A stretch of 6,060 nucleotides of DNA. It comes from Methylophilaceae bacterium. GTDB lineage: Bacteria; Pseudomonadota; Gammaproteobacteria; Burkholderiales; Methylophilaceae. Positions 1-5,827 of this stretch are shown piece by piece. Below the pieces are notes generated by a model. The model searched no databases. It was not told where the DNA came from and saw only the letters and a list, made by a program, of their open reading frames with translations. The first letter of the stretch is position 1. The number at the start of each line of letters is the position of its first letter. A program made the position numbers and the translations under genes. The stretch covers positions 1-6,060 of the forward strand of contig RHAY01000043.1 of assembly GCA_010031285.1 (NCBI GenBank), read 5' to 3'.

Positions 1-55
1 AAGGAATCAAAACTACCCTGAAAAAAGTAAGTGCATTGGGGACATTAATTTTCAT
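1..55 (-). CDS. pgsA: CDP-diacylglycerol-glycerol-3-phosphate 3-phosphatidyltransferase, N-terminal 18 codons (partial)
   Basis: The minus strand from an ATG at 55-53 reads MKINVPNALTFFRVVLIP and then leaves the window. This matches the start of PgsA proteins (typically M-x-[FI]-N-[IV]-P-N-x-L-T-x-x-R-[IV]-x-[LA]-I-P), in which the N-P-N-x-L-T-x-x-R stretch leads into the first membrane helix. PgsA is an inner-membrane CDP-alcohol phosphatidyltransferase that makes phosphatidylglycerophosphate from CDP-diacylglycerol and glycerol-3-phosphate, the committed step to phosphatidylglycerol and cardiolipin. The start lies 13 bases after the uvrC stop, and uvrC followed by pgsA is a common proteobacterial order, which supports the call. 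No clear Shine-Dalgarno sequence is visible. The catalytic CDP-alcohol phosphotransferase motif would lie outside the window, so identity rests on 18 residues plus context. Confidence 0.82.
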   Translation of the reverse strand, partial: MKINVPNALTFFRVVLIP

Positions 56-68
56 ATGTATTTATTTC

Positions 69-1865
69 TTAGTGAAAGTAATCGTAAATTTTTTCAGCAA
101 GCTTTTTATTAATCCCATCCACCATGATTATTTCTTCAATACTAGCATTTTTAATACGCTCTATACCGCCAAAATAGACGAGTAGATTTTTTCTTTTTTG
201 TGCACCAATACCTTCAATATCCTCTAGTGATGAAGTTATCCTTTTTTTAGCGCGTTTAGCTCTGTGTCCTGAAATAGCAAAACGATGGGCTTCATCTCTT
301 ATTTGTTGTATAAGGTGAAATCCAACATTATCTTTTTTAACGATAATGGGCTCGTCTTTGCCTGCAACAAAAAGTTGTTCTAATCCAGGTTTTCTGCCCT
401 CTCCTTTTGCAATACCTACAAGGAGAATATCGCTTAAACCTAATTCTTGAATAACTTCTATGGCAATATTAAGTTGACCTTTACCTCCATCTATAAAAAT
501 AAGATCGGGTTTAATGCCTTCCCCTGTTGCGATTTTTTTATAGCGACGCGTTAAGACTTCGCGCATAGCTGCGTAATCATCTCCTGGTGTAATATCTTCA
601 ATATTAAAACGTCTATATTCTTTGTTTTGAAGATTACCTTTATCAAAGACAACACACGAAGCAACTGTACCTTCGCCCATGGTATGACTGATATCAAAAC
701 ATTCAATTCTTGAAAATGATTCAGTTAAATTAAAAATCACTTTCAAAGCTTCTACTCTATTTTCTTGACTTTCCGATTGCATCAGTTTTTGTTTTAAAGC
801 AATCTGCGCATTTTTTTGAGCCATGGTAAGCCAAACACGTTTATCGCCAATCGCCTTATTAATAACTTTAACTTCGATGTCGTAATTTAATTTAAAAAAT
901 TCAGACAATAATGCTTGATTCACGTGCTGTTGCGTAACGATTAATTTTGGTATTGTCTGATTTGTATAATATTGCGTAACAAATGTTTCAATAACATCTT
1001 GCGTCTCTAGGTCAGCAGGATTTTTAGGAAAGAAACTTTTATCACCCAAATGTCTCCCTGCGCGGATCATGACTAAATTTAAGCAATATTCGCCAGCCTC
1101 CTCAACACACGCAATAATGTCAGCATCGCTAGCACTAAAGTCACTTACAAACTGTTTTGTTCTTACTTGCCTTAAACTTTGTATGCGATCGCGATATAAC
1201 GCTGCATACTCATATGCATGAGAGGAAGCTGCTTCATTCATTTGATGAGTGAGCTGGCTTATAACTTCACTATCTTTACCATCTAGAAAAAGTGAAGCGT
1301 GTTTAATGTCATTTTGATATTCATCTTCTTTAATTAAATCAACACAGGGTGCAGTGCATCGATGAATCTGATATTGAAGACAGGGTCTCGATCGATTTTT
1401 AAATACTGAGTTTTCACATGTCCTTAATTTAAAAACTTTTTGTAAGAGCTGAATGCTTTCTCTCACCGCATTGGTGTTTGGAAAGGGTCCAAAATATTGA
1501 TTCCCTTTTTTTTGGGCGCCTCGATGGAAGGCTAAACGTGGATATTTTTCACCTGTTAATACAATATATGGATAGGATTTATCATCTCTAAAAATAACGT
1601 TGTAGCGCGGCATATTAGACTTGATCATATTATTTTCTAAAATCAAAGCCTCAGCCTCAGAATGTGTCACCGTGATTTCAATATGATCAATGTGGCCTAC
1701 CATCATTTTTGTTCTCGGACTTGCAATCGTTTTAACAAAATAAGATGAAACCCTTTTTTTTAAATCTTTCGCTTTTCCAACATAAATTATCTCTCCTGCC
1801 TCGTTTATCATTCGATATACGCCAGGTAAATTGGGTAAAGTTTTTAAAAAGGGTTTAATGTCCAT
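69..1865 (-). CDS. uvrC: UvrABC system protein C (excinuclease ABC subunit C)
   Basis: UvrC makes both the 3' and 5' incisions around bulky lesions in nucleotide excision repair after UvrA/UvrB damage recognition; it acts in the cytoplasm on DNA. At 598 residues it is full length. Visible domains: GIY-YIG nuclease at residues 1-95 (GVY 15-17, YVGKAKDLKKRV 28-39, likely catalytic Glu77 in LILEN); a cysteine cluster C150, C162, C170, C174 whose 12/8/4 spacing equals the [4Fe-4S] ligands known in E. coli UvrC; a UVR/UvrB-binding motif around 198-235; an RNase H-like nuclease with putative triad D391 (FDISH), D459 (FIDGGKGQ) and H527 (RDEAHRF); and a C-terminal double helix-hairpin-helix at about 545-598. 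The start MDIKPFLKTLPNLPGVYRM aligns with the usual UvrC N terminus. The ATG follows the tautomerase stop by 4 bases, with no strong ribosome site, so translational coupling is likely. All key residues are present. Confidence 0.98.
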   Translation of the reverse strand: MDIKPFLKTLPNLPGVYRMINEAGEIIYVGKAKDLKKRVSSYFVKTIASPRTKMMVGHIDHIEITVTHSEAEALILENNMIKSNMPRYNVIFRDDKSYPYIVLTGEKYPRLAFHRGAQKKGNQYFGPFPNTNAVRESIQLLQKVFKLRTCENSVFKNRSRPCLQYQIHRCTAPCVDLIKEDEYQNDIKHASLFLDGKDSEVISQLTHQMNEAASSHAYEYAALYRDRIQSLRQVRTKQFVSDFSASDADIIACVEEAGEYCLNLVMIRAGRHLGDKSFFPKNPADLETQDVIETFVTQYYTNQTIPKLIVTQQHVNQALLSEFFKLNYDIEVKVINKAIGDKRVWLTMAQKNAQIALKQKLMQSESQENRVEALKVIFNLTESFSRIECFDISHTMGEGTVASCVVFDKGNLQNKEYRRFNIEDITPGDDYAAMREVLTRRYKKIATGEGIKPDLIFIDGGKGQLNIAIEVIQELGLSDILLVGIAKGEGRKPGLEQLFVAGKDEPIIVKKDNVGFHLIQQIRDEAHRFAISGHRAKRAKKRITSSLEDIEGIGAQKRKNLLVYFGGIERIKNASIEEIIMVDGINKKLAEKIYDYFH

Positions 1866-1869
1866 TCAA

Positions 1870-2049
1870 TTAGCCCAACAAACTCCCCCCTACAGACCAA
1901 TCCTCTCCCTTAACTTCATCAAACACAATGTATGTATAAGACGCGGGTTTATGTGCTACTTTTTCCATCAGTGTCGTAATTTCTTTTGCAATCGTTTCTT
2001 TTTGATCGCGATTTAATGTTCCTGCTAATTTAATATTGATATAAGGCAT
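1870..2049 (-). CDS. 4-oxalocrotonate tautomerase family small protein (59 aa)
   Basis: A short minus-strand gene fills the gap between the glycosylase and uvrC. It runs from ATG at 2049 to TAA at 1872-1870 and encodes 59 residues beginning MPYINIKLAGTLNRDQKETI. Pro2, which becomes the N-terminal catalytic general base after Met removal, starts a beta strand with the M-P-[YFI]-[IV]-x-[IV] pattern of the tautomerase superfamily. The C-terminal part (TYIVFDEV at 39-46, EDWSVGGSLL at 49-58) matches the typical 4-OT ending where a Trp/Gly-Gly segment follows the second strand. Members of about 60 residues assemble into hexamers that catalyse keto-enol tautomerisation; the physiological substrate here cannot be told. 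A GGAG ribosome site (2061-2058) sits 8 bases before the ATG, inside the end of the glycosylase gene, whose stop is 2 bases upstream. The gap to uvrC is 4 bases. No catabolic genes are nearby, so a role in aromatic degradation is not supported. Confidence 0.93.
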   Translation of the reverse strand: MPYINIKLAGTLNRDQKETIAKEITTLMEKVAHKPASYTYIVFDEVKGEDWSVGGSLLG

Positions 2050-2051
2050 AT

Positions 2052-2555
2052 TTAATTCTCCATTTCTTTTTTGATTGATTGAAACACACTAAAAAACATT
2101 TCTTCGGTAAGTCTTTTTGTTTGAGTATTGTATCGACTGCAATGATAACTATCATATAAAACTAATTGATTAGGTAAATCATGGCGAGCACCATGGGAAA
2201 ATACATAATCAGATTTTTTTAACTCAAAAGCTGACAGAATGGATTGGTGTGCAATACTCCCCAAAGCCAATATTATTGTATAGGGTTGAAGAGAATTTAA
2301 TTCCGATTTCAAATAGTGATTACATTGTTTTATTTCTTTGGGCTCAGGCTTATTTTGTGGAGGTAAACATTTCACTGCATTTGTAATTCTGCAATCGATG
2401 AGTCTTAAGTCGTCATTTGCTGCAGTTGACTCTCGTTGATTTGAAAAACCAAAGTGAAATAAAGTTTTATATAAAAGAATTCCTGCATAATCGCCCGTAA
2501 AAGGTCTGCCTGTTCTATTTGCCCCATGCATGCCGGGCGCTAAACCTACAATCAA
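2052..2555 (-). CDS. Family 5 (UdgB-type) uracil-DNA glycosylase, apparently short at the N terminus
   Basis: This protein removes uracil and related deaminated bases from DNA in base excision repair. The family 5 signature is clear at residues 4-22: GLAPGMHGANRTGRPFTGD. Also present are TNAVKCLPPQNKP (58-70), a second cysteine at C78 in EIKQCNHYL, and a C-terminal DSYHCSRYNTQTKRLT (135-150), corresponding to the HPS-like uracil-binding motif. C63 and C78 match two of the four [4Fe-4S] ligands of family 4/5 glycosylases. The other two normally lie in an N-terminal C-x-x-C segment of roughly 30-50 residues, absent here. There is no usable ATG: the given start is a TTG at 2555-2553, and the frame stays open only to 2588 (stop at 2591-2589), adding NNDTIDTSIRL. 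ATT or ATC codons at 2564 or 2576 are alternative starts. No Shine-Dalgarno is visible. Fold and family are secure; whether it is functional, or a decaying gene, is not. Confidence 0.85.
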   Translation of the reverse strand: MIVGLAPGMHGANRTGRPFTGDYAGILLYKTLFHFGFSNQRESTAANDDLRLIDCRITNAVKCLPPQNKPEPKEIKQCNHYLKSELNSLQPYTIILALGSIAHQSILSAFELKKSDYVFSHGARHDLPNQLVLYDSYHCSRYNTQTKRLTEEMFFSVFQSIKKEMEN

Positions 2556-2587
2556 TAAACGAATGGATGTGTCGATTGTGTCATTAT

Positions 2588-2593
2588 TTTATA
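2588..2593 (-). promoter_or_regulatory. Candidate -10 box for the glycosylase-tautomerase-uvrC-pgsA operon
   Basis: On the minus strand a TATAAA hexamer (2593-2588, in the context CGATATAAAATAATG) lies upstream of the glycosylase. Transcription would start near 2581, leaving a leader of only about 20-25 bases before the ATT/TTG start candidates. No good -35 hexamer is present at 16-18 bases upstream, and the region is so AT-rich that a TATAAA can arise by chance. It is offered because a promoter is expected here by gene orientation. Confidence 0.3.
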
Positions 2594-2594
2594 T

Positions 2595-2608
2595 CGTGAG
2601 AATTCACG
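2595..2608. repeat. Short inverted repeat in the divergent intergenic region
   Basis: CGTGA (2595-2599) and TCACG (2604-2608) form a dyad with a 4-base spacer, GAAT. It sits between the two divergent promoters and overlaps the proposed -35 box of the rlmJ promoter, the position expected for an operator. Arms of 5 bases can occur by chance, and the symmetry does not extend outward. Confidence 0.3.
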
Positions 2609-2632
2609 TATTTTATTTATAAACTCTATAAT
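2603..2632 (+). promoter_or_regulatory. Sigma70-type promoter for rlmJ (and probably purB onward)
   Basis: A perfect -10 hexamer TATAAT at 2627-2632 is preceded, after an 18-base spacer, by TTCACG at 2603-2608, which matches the TTGACA consensus at four of six positions. Transcription would begin near 2639-2641, giving a leader of about 20 bases before the rlmJ ATG at 2660. Orientation and distance to the gene both fit. No other convincing promoter is seen downstream in the plus-strand block, and the rlmJ-purB gap is only 31 bases, so this promoter may serve all five genes. Confidence 0.6.
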
Positions 2633-2659
2633 AGCCCATGTTCATCATGACCTCTATCC

Positions 2660-3499
2660 ATGCTTAGTTATCGTCACGGCTTTCATGCAGGTAATCATGC
2701 CGATGTATTAAAACATATCGTGCTGACGCTAATCTTAGATTACCTCAAACAAAAAAATAAACCCTATTGGTTTATTGATACTCACGCAGGCGCCGGCAAG
2801 TATTCGCTTGAAAGCGAATTTTCCAACAAAACAACTGAGTACCTAGATGGCATTGGTAAGATTTTTCATGACGAAAAAAAACCACTGGCCTTAACAAAAT
2901 ACATTGAAGTAATTCGGAATCTCAACGGTGGTGATCAATTAAAACAATACCCTGGGTCCCCTTGGATCGCGAGCCAGATCTTATCTCATGAGGATAAAAT
3001 CAGGCTTTTTGAATTACACCCCACCGACTTAACTTCACTTCTTCATGCCATGGGCAAAAAACAAAATACTAGAATCTTCGGTGAAGATGGCTTTCAAGGA
3101 TTAAAAGCACTCATTCCACCACCTCCAAAAAGAGCACTTATCTTAACTGACCCCTCTTATGAAATTAAAAATGATTACCTTAAAGTGGTGGAGTCTCTAA
3201 AAGATAGCTTAAAGCGTTTTGAAACTGGCATTTATATGATTTGGTGCCCTTTGATTAATCGAAGCGAGCCCTTAACCATGCTTAAACAGCTTCAAAAATT
3301 AAATGCTAAAGAATGGCTTTATGTAAGCCTTTCAATTGCTCAACCCACTGATGATATTGGTATGTTTGGTAGCTATCTTTTTATCATTAATCCACCGTGG
3401 AAACTTAAAGAACAATTAGAAGAAATCATGCCTTACTTAGGTGAACAATTAGGACTTAACGGCCACGGTTCTTATGAAATTGAAGTAAAAACGAGTTAA
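2660..3499 (+). CDS. rlmJ: 23S rRNA (adenine(2030)-N(6))-methyltransferase RlmJ
   Basis: RlmJ uses S-adenosylmethionine to methylate N6 of A2030 in 23S rRNA during ribosome assembly. At 279 residues it equals the usual family length (E. coli RlmJ is about 280). The family-specific N terminus MLSYRHGFHAGNHADVLKH (1-19) is intact. The SAM-binding motif is DTHAGAGKY (40-48), an acidic strand end FELHP (117-121) follows, and the catalytic N6-adenine methylase motif is DPSYE at 164-168. The third position is Ser instead of the Pro of the classical DPPY; I recall this as a variant occurring within RlmJ, so activity is expected. The ATG at 2660 fixes the conserved N terminus. It has no evident Shine-Dalgarno sequence, and the leader is short. 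It is the first gene after the divergent intergenic region, and its stop is 31 bases before purB. Confidence 0.96.
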   Translation: MLSYRHGFHAGNHADVLKHIVLTLILDYLKQKNKPYWFIDTHAGAGKYSLESEFSNKTTEYLDGIGKIFHDEKKPLALTKYIEVIRNLNGGDQLKQYPGSPWIASQILSHEDKIRLFELHPTDLTSLLHAMGKKQNTRIFGEDGFQGLKALIPPPPKRALILTDPSYEIKNDYLKVVESLKDSLKRFETGIYMIWCPLINRSEPLTMLKQLQKLNAKEWLYVSLSIAQPTDDIGMFGSYLFIINPPWKLKEQLEEIMPYLGEQLGLNGHGSYEIEVKTS

Positions 3500-3519
3500 A
3501 ATAACATCATATATCTCAT

Positions 3520-3523
3520 AGGA
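3520..3523 (+). promoter_or_regulatory. Ribosome binding site of purB
   Basis: AGGA at 3520-3523 lies 7 bases before the purB ATG at 3531. It is the only clear Shine-Dalgarno site in the plus-strand block; the remaining genes there start without one. Confidence 0.6.
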
Positions 3524-3530
3524 TTTCTTC

Positions 3531-4901
3531 ATGCAATTATCAACGCTCAATGCTTTGTCTCCACTCGATGGAAGATACGCTAAAAAAGTAGATAATTTGC
3601 GTCAGTACTTTAGTGAGTTTGCCCTCATTAAATTCCGTGTTGAAGTTGAAATTAAATGGCTTATTTCATTGTCAGATGAAAAAGCAATTAAAGAAGTATC
3701 TAGCCTAAGTAAATCAACTAGAGAATCACTTCAAAAAACTATTCAATCTTTTAGTGAAGCTGATGCTGCTGAAATTAAAAAAATTGAAGAGACGACAAAT
3801 CATGATGTGAAAGCAGTTGAATATTGGTTAAAAAATAAATTTAAAGACAATAAAGAAATAATAAGTATTTCAGAATTCATTCATTTTGCATGTACTTCGG
3901 AAGACATAAATAATTTGTCACATGCACTGATGATTAAGCATGCCAAAGAAAATGTCTTAACACCTAATTTTGAAAATCTCATTAAGAAATGTAAAGAGTT
4001 AGCGCATGACTTAAGTGGTTACGCTATGTTAGCAAGAACGCATGGCCAAGCAGCAAGCCCAACTACTATGGGGAAAGAAATCGCGAATGTAGTCTATAGA
4101 TTACAAAGACAAATTGACCAATTTAAAACACAAGCAATTCTAGGAAAAATGAATGGCGCTGTCGGCAATTTCAACGCACATATGACGACGTACCCCGAAT
4201 TTAATTGGCAAGCCTTTTCAAAAACGTTTGTAGAGTCATTTGGGTTAACTTTTAACCCCTACACAACACAGATTGAGCCTCATGATTACATGGCAGAGAT
4301 TTTTCAAAATATGATTCGAATGAATACAATTCTCATCGATCTTAATCGAGATATTTGGGGTTATATATCACTTGGATATTTCAAACAAAAGCTAAAAGAA
4401 AACGAAGTAGGTTCGTCTACGATGCCCCATAAAGTAAACCCTATAGATTTTGAAAATTCAGAAGGCAATCTTGGTATTGCAAATGCCTTATTAACTCACT
4501 TTTCAGAAAAACTCCCCATTTCAAGATGGCAAAGAGATTTAACAGACTCAACGGTTATTCGAAATATTGGCCTTGGTTTTGGTTATACGCTTCTTGCCAT
4601 TGAGTCTTGCCTAAAAGGTCTTAATAAATTAGAAATTAATGCAAAAAAATTATCTGATGATTTGGATCATGCTTGGGAAGTTTTAGCTGAGCCTATTCAA
4701 ACTGTTATGAGAAGATATGGCATCGAGAATCCTTACGAAAAACTTAAGGAATTAACACGCGGTAAAGATCATATATCCAAAGAAGTGATACAGACTTTTA
4801 TTCAACAACTTGAAATTCCCAAAGAAGCCAAAGATGGATTGCTTAAATTAACACCAGCAACTTATATTGGTGACGCCATTCAATTAGCAAAAAAAATCTA
4901 A
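3531..4901 (+). CDS. purB: Adenylosuccinate lyase
   Basis: PurB acts twice in purine synthesis, releasing fumarate from SAICAR to give AICAR and from adenylosuccinate to give AMP. The protein has 456 residues, the same as E. coli PurB, and belongs to that longer subgroup of the fumarase/aspartase superfamily. Visible landmarks: LSPLDGRYA (9-17); TNHDVKAVEYWL (89-100); TSEDINNLSHA (122-132); ARTHGQAASPTTMGKE (168-183) with catalytic acid H171; and the superfamily signature GSSTMPHKVNP (294-304), whose S295 is the catalytic base in the flexible loop. H171 and S295 fall at the same numbers as in E. coli, so the N-terminal two thirds are colinear. Start choice is fixed by the AGGA site 7 bases upstream. 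The stop TAA shares its last base with the wrbA ATG, so wrbA is likely translationally coupled. Complete, no anomalies. Confidence 0.98.
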   Translation: MQLSTLNALSPLDGRYAKKVDNLRQYFSEFALIKFRVEVEIKWLISLSDEKAIKEVSSLSKSTRESLQKTIQSFSEADAAEIKKIEETTNHDVKAVEYWLKNKFKDNKEIISISEFIHFACTSEDINNLSHALMIKHAKENVLTPNFENLIKKCKELAHDLSGYAMLARTHGQAASPTTMGKEIANVVYRLQRQIDQFKTQAILGKMNGAVGNFNAHMTTYPEFNWQAFSKTFVESFGLTFNPYTTQIEPHDYMAEIFQNMIRMNTILIDLNRDIWGYISLGYFKQKLKENEVGSSTMPHKVNPIDFENSEGNLGIANALLTHFSEKLPISRWQRDLTDSTVIRNIGLGFGYTLLAIESCLKGLNKLEINAKKLSDDLDHAWEVLAEPIQTVMRRYGIENPYEKLKELTRGKDHISKEVIQTFIQQLEIPKEAKDGLLKLTPATYIGDAIQLAKKI

Positions 4902-5494
4902 TGAAAGAAGTTTTAGTTCTTTATTACTCTCATGGAGGTGCGGTCGGAGAAATGGCCACATTTATTGCGAGAGGAATCGAATCGATTGCTGGTATAAAAG
5001 CCAGAATCCGAACTGTACCCAAAGTCACATCGACTGTTCAGGCTCTTGAGGATAGCATTCCTAACGAAGGACCTCCTTATGTTGAACATAAAGACCTTGA
5101 AGAGTGCATAGGCCTTGCGATGGGAAGCCCTACGAGATTTGGAAATATGGCAGCGCCTTTAAAATATTTCATCGATAGCACGATACCTTTATGGTTAAGT
5201 GGAAATCTTATTGGTAAACCCGCTTGCGTTTTTACATCTTCCGGCTCCCAACATGGTGGTAACGAATCAACGCTCCTTAGTATGCAGCTCCCATTGCTTC
5301 ATCTAGGCATGGTAATTGTGGGTGTACCCTATTCAATCCCTGAATTAAGCACTACCCAAACAGGCGGCACGCCATACGGCCCATCCCATGTAGCTGGAGA
5401 GTCCAATAAAGCACCTATATCTGAAGATGAAAAGAAGATATGTTTTGCAATGGGCAAAAGACTTGCTGAAACCGCACTTAAACTTTCAGCATGA
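4901..5494 (+). CDS. wrbA: WrbA-family NAD(P)H:quinone oxidoreductase (flavodoxin-like)
   Basis: WrbA proteins are tetrameric FMN enzymes that reduce quinones by two electrons, avoiding semiquinone radicals and oxidative stress. Length is 197 residues (E. coli 198). The FMN phosphate loop is YYSHGGAVGEMA (8-19); GSPTRFGNMAAPLKYF (75-90) and TSSGSQHGGNESTLLS (112-127) form the flavin ring pocket; GMVIVG (136-141) and GGTPYGPSHVAG (155-166) complete the WrbA-specific pattern that separates it from ordinary flavodoxins. The residue before G136 is Leu (LLHLGM), where E. coli has a second His (HHGM). The gene starts on the last base of the purB stop, with no Shine-Dalgarno visible, and its own stop overlaps the next gene by ATGA. 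Identity is strong; the in vivo electron acceptor is unknown. Confidence 0.95.
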   Translation: MKEVLVLYYSHGGAVGEMATFIARGIESIAGIKARIRTVPKVTSTVQALEDSIPNEGPPYVEHKDLEECIGLAMGSPTRFGNMAAPLKYFIDSTIPLWLSGNLIGKPACVFTSSGSQHGGNESTLLSMQLPLLHLGMVIVGVPYSIPELSTTQTGGTPYGPSHVAGESNKAPISEDEKKICFAMGKRLAETALKLSA

Positions 5495-5826
5495 AAAATC
5501 ATCTTCTAATAGGGGCTTCCGTTAGCCTGATCTGTCTTATTTTTCTTTTATGTGCCTGGGAGTTATTTTTAGCACCCTTTAAAAATCAAAGTTCATGGTT
5601 AGTTCTTAAAATTATTCCCCTTCTCATTTCGTTGATGGGTATTCTTAAAGGAAAAATTTACACATACAAATGGGCCAGTATGCTTATCCTCATTTATTTT
5701 ATTGAAGGCGCTGTAAGATCCTACTCCGATCAAGATCTATCATCTAAAATAGCGCTTCTAGAAGTATTTTTAAGTATTGTATTTTTTCTGTGTGCAACAT
5801 TTTATGTGAAAGTTAATCGTCCGTAA
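5491..5826 (+). CDS. DUF2069 family integral membrane protein
   Basis: A 111-residue hydrophobic protein with four predicted membrane helices: about 3-25 (LLIGASVSLICLIFLLCAWE), 35-53, 62-78 (WASMLILIYFIEGAV) and 87-107 (ALLEVFLSIVFFLCATFYV). The middle section, a Pro-Leu-rich helix 2 (IIPLLISLMGILKG) followed by a short basic loop, YTYKWASMLILIYFIEGAVRSYSD, fits the DUF2069 pattern as I remember it; that family occurs in beta- and gammaproteobacteria, often directly after wrbA. Function is unknown, and no catalytic residues can be named. The conserved Glu in helix 3 (EGAV) and the Trp/Tyr-rich loop may matter. It overlaps wrbA by four bases (ATGA), a classic coupling arrangement, and ends 1 base before the surE ATG. 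The neighbour relation suggests coexpression with a quinone reductase at the membrane, but no functional link is shown. Confidence 0.85.
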   Translation: MKNHLLIGASVSLICLIFLLCAWELFLAPFKNQSSWLVLKIIPLLISLMGILKGKIYTYKWASMLILIYFIEGAVRSYSDQDLSSKIALLEVFLSIVFFLCATFYVKVNRP

Positions 5827-5827
5827 T

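Noticed and set aside
1831..2016. Plus-strand 61-codon open frame with basic and Cys/Phe-rich composition
   Set aside because: It is antisense to the uvrC start and the tautomerase gene, both of which have clear family motifs; its composition is that of a shadow frame.
2627..2660. Upstream ATG at 2638 or 2647 as an alternative rlmJ start
   Set aside because: The ATG at 2647 is out of frame and meets a stop within rlmJ. The ATG at 2638 is also out of frame with 2660 and lies at or before the predicted transcript start; the start at 2660 gives exactly the conserved MLSYRHGFHAGNHADVLKH terminus.
2647..2667. Mini-frame ATG ACC TCT ATC CAT GCT TAG overlapping the rlmJ start in another frame
   Set aside because: It could be a leader peptide, but six codons with no ribosome site and no conserved feature can occur by chance.
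3144..3166. DPSYE instead of DPPY in RlmJ as a sign of lost activity
   Set aside because: Ser at the third position is, to my recollection, a recurring variant in RlmJ, and all other motifs are intact, so it is not evidence of inactivation.
3500..3530. Possible terminator between rlmJ and purB
   Set aside because: The 31 bases hold no GC-rich stem and no following T run, only AT-rich sequence and the purB ribosome site; readthrough is expected.
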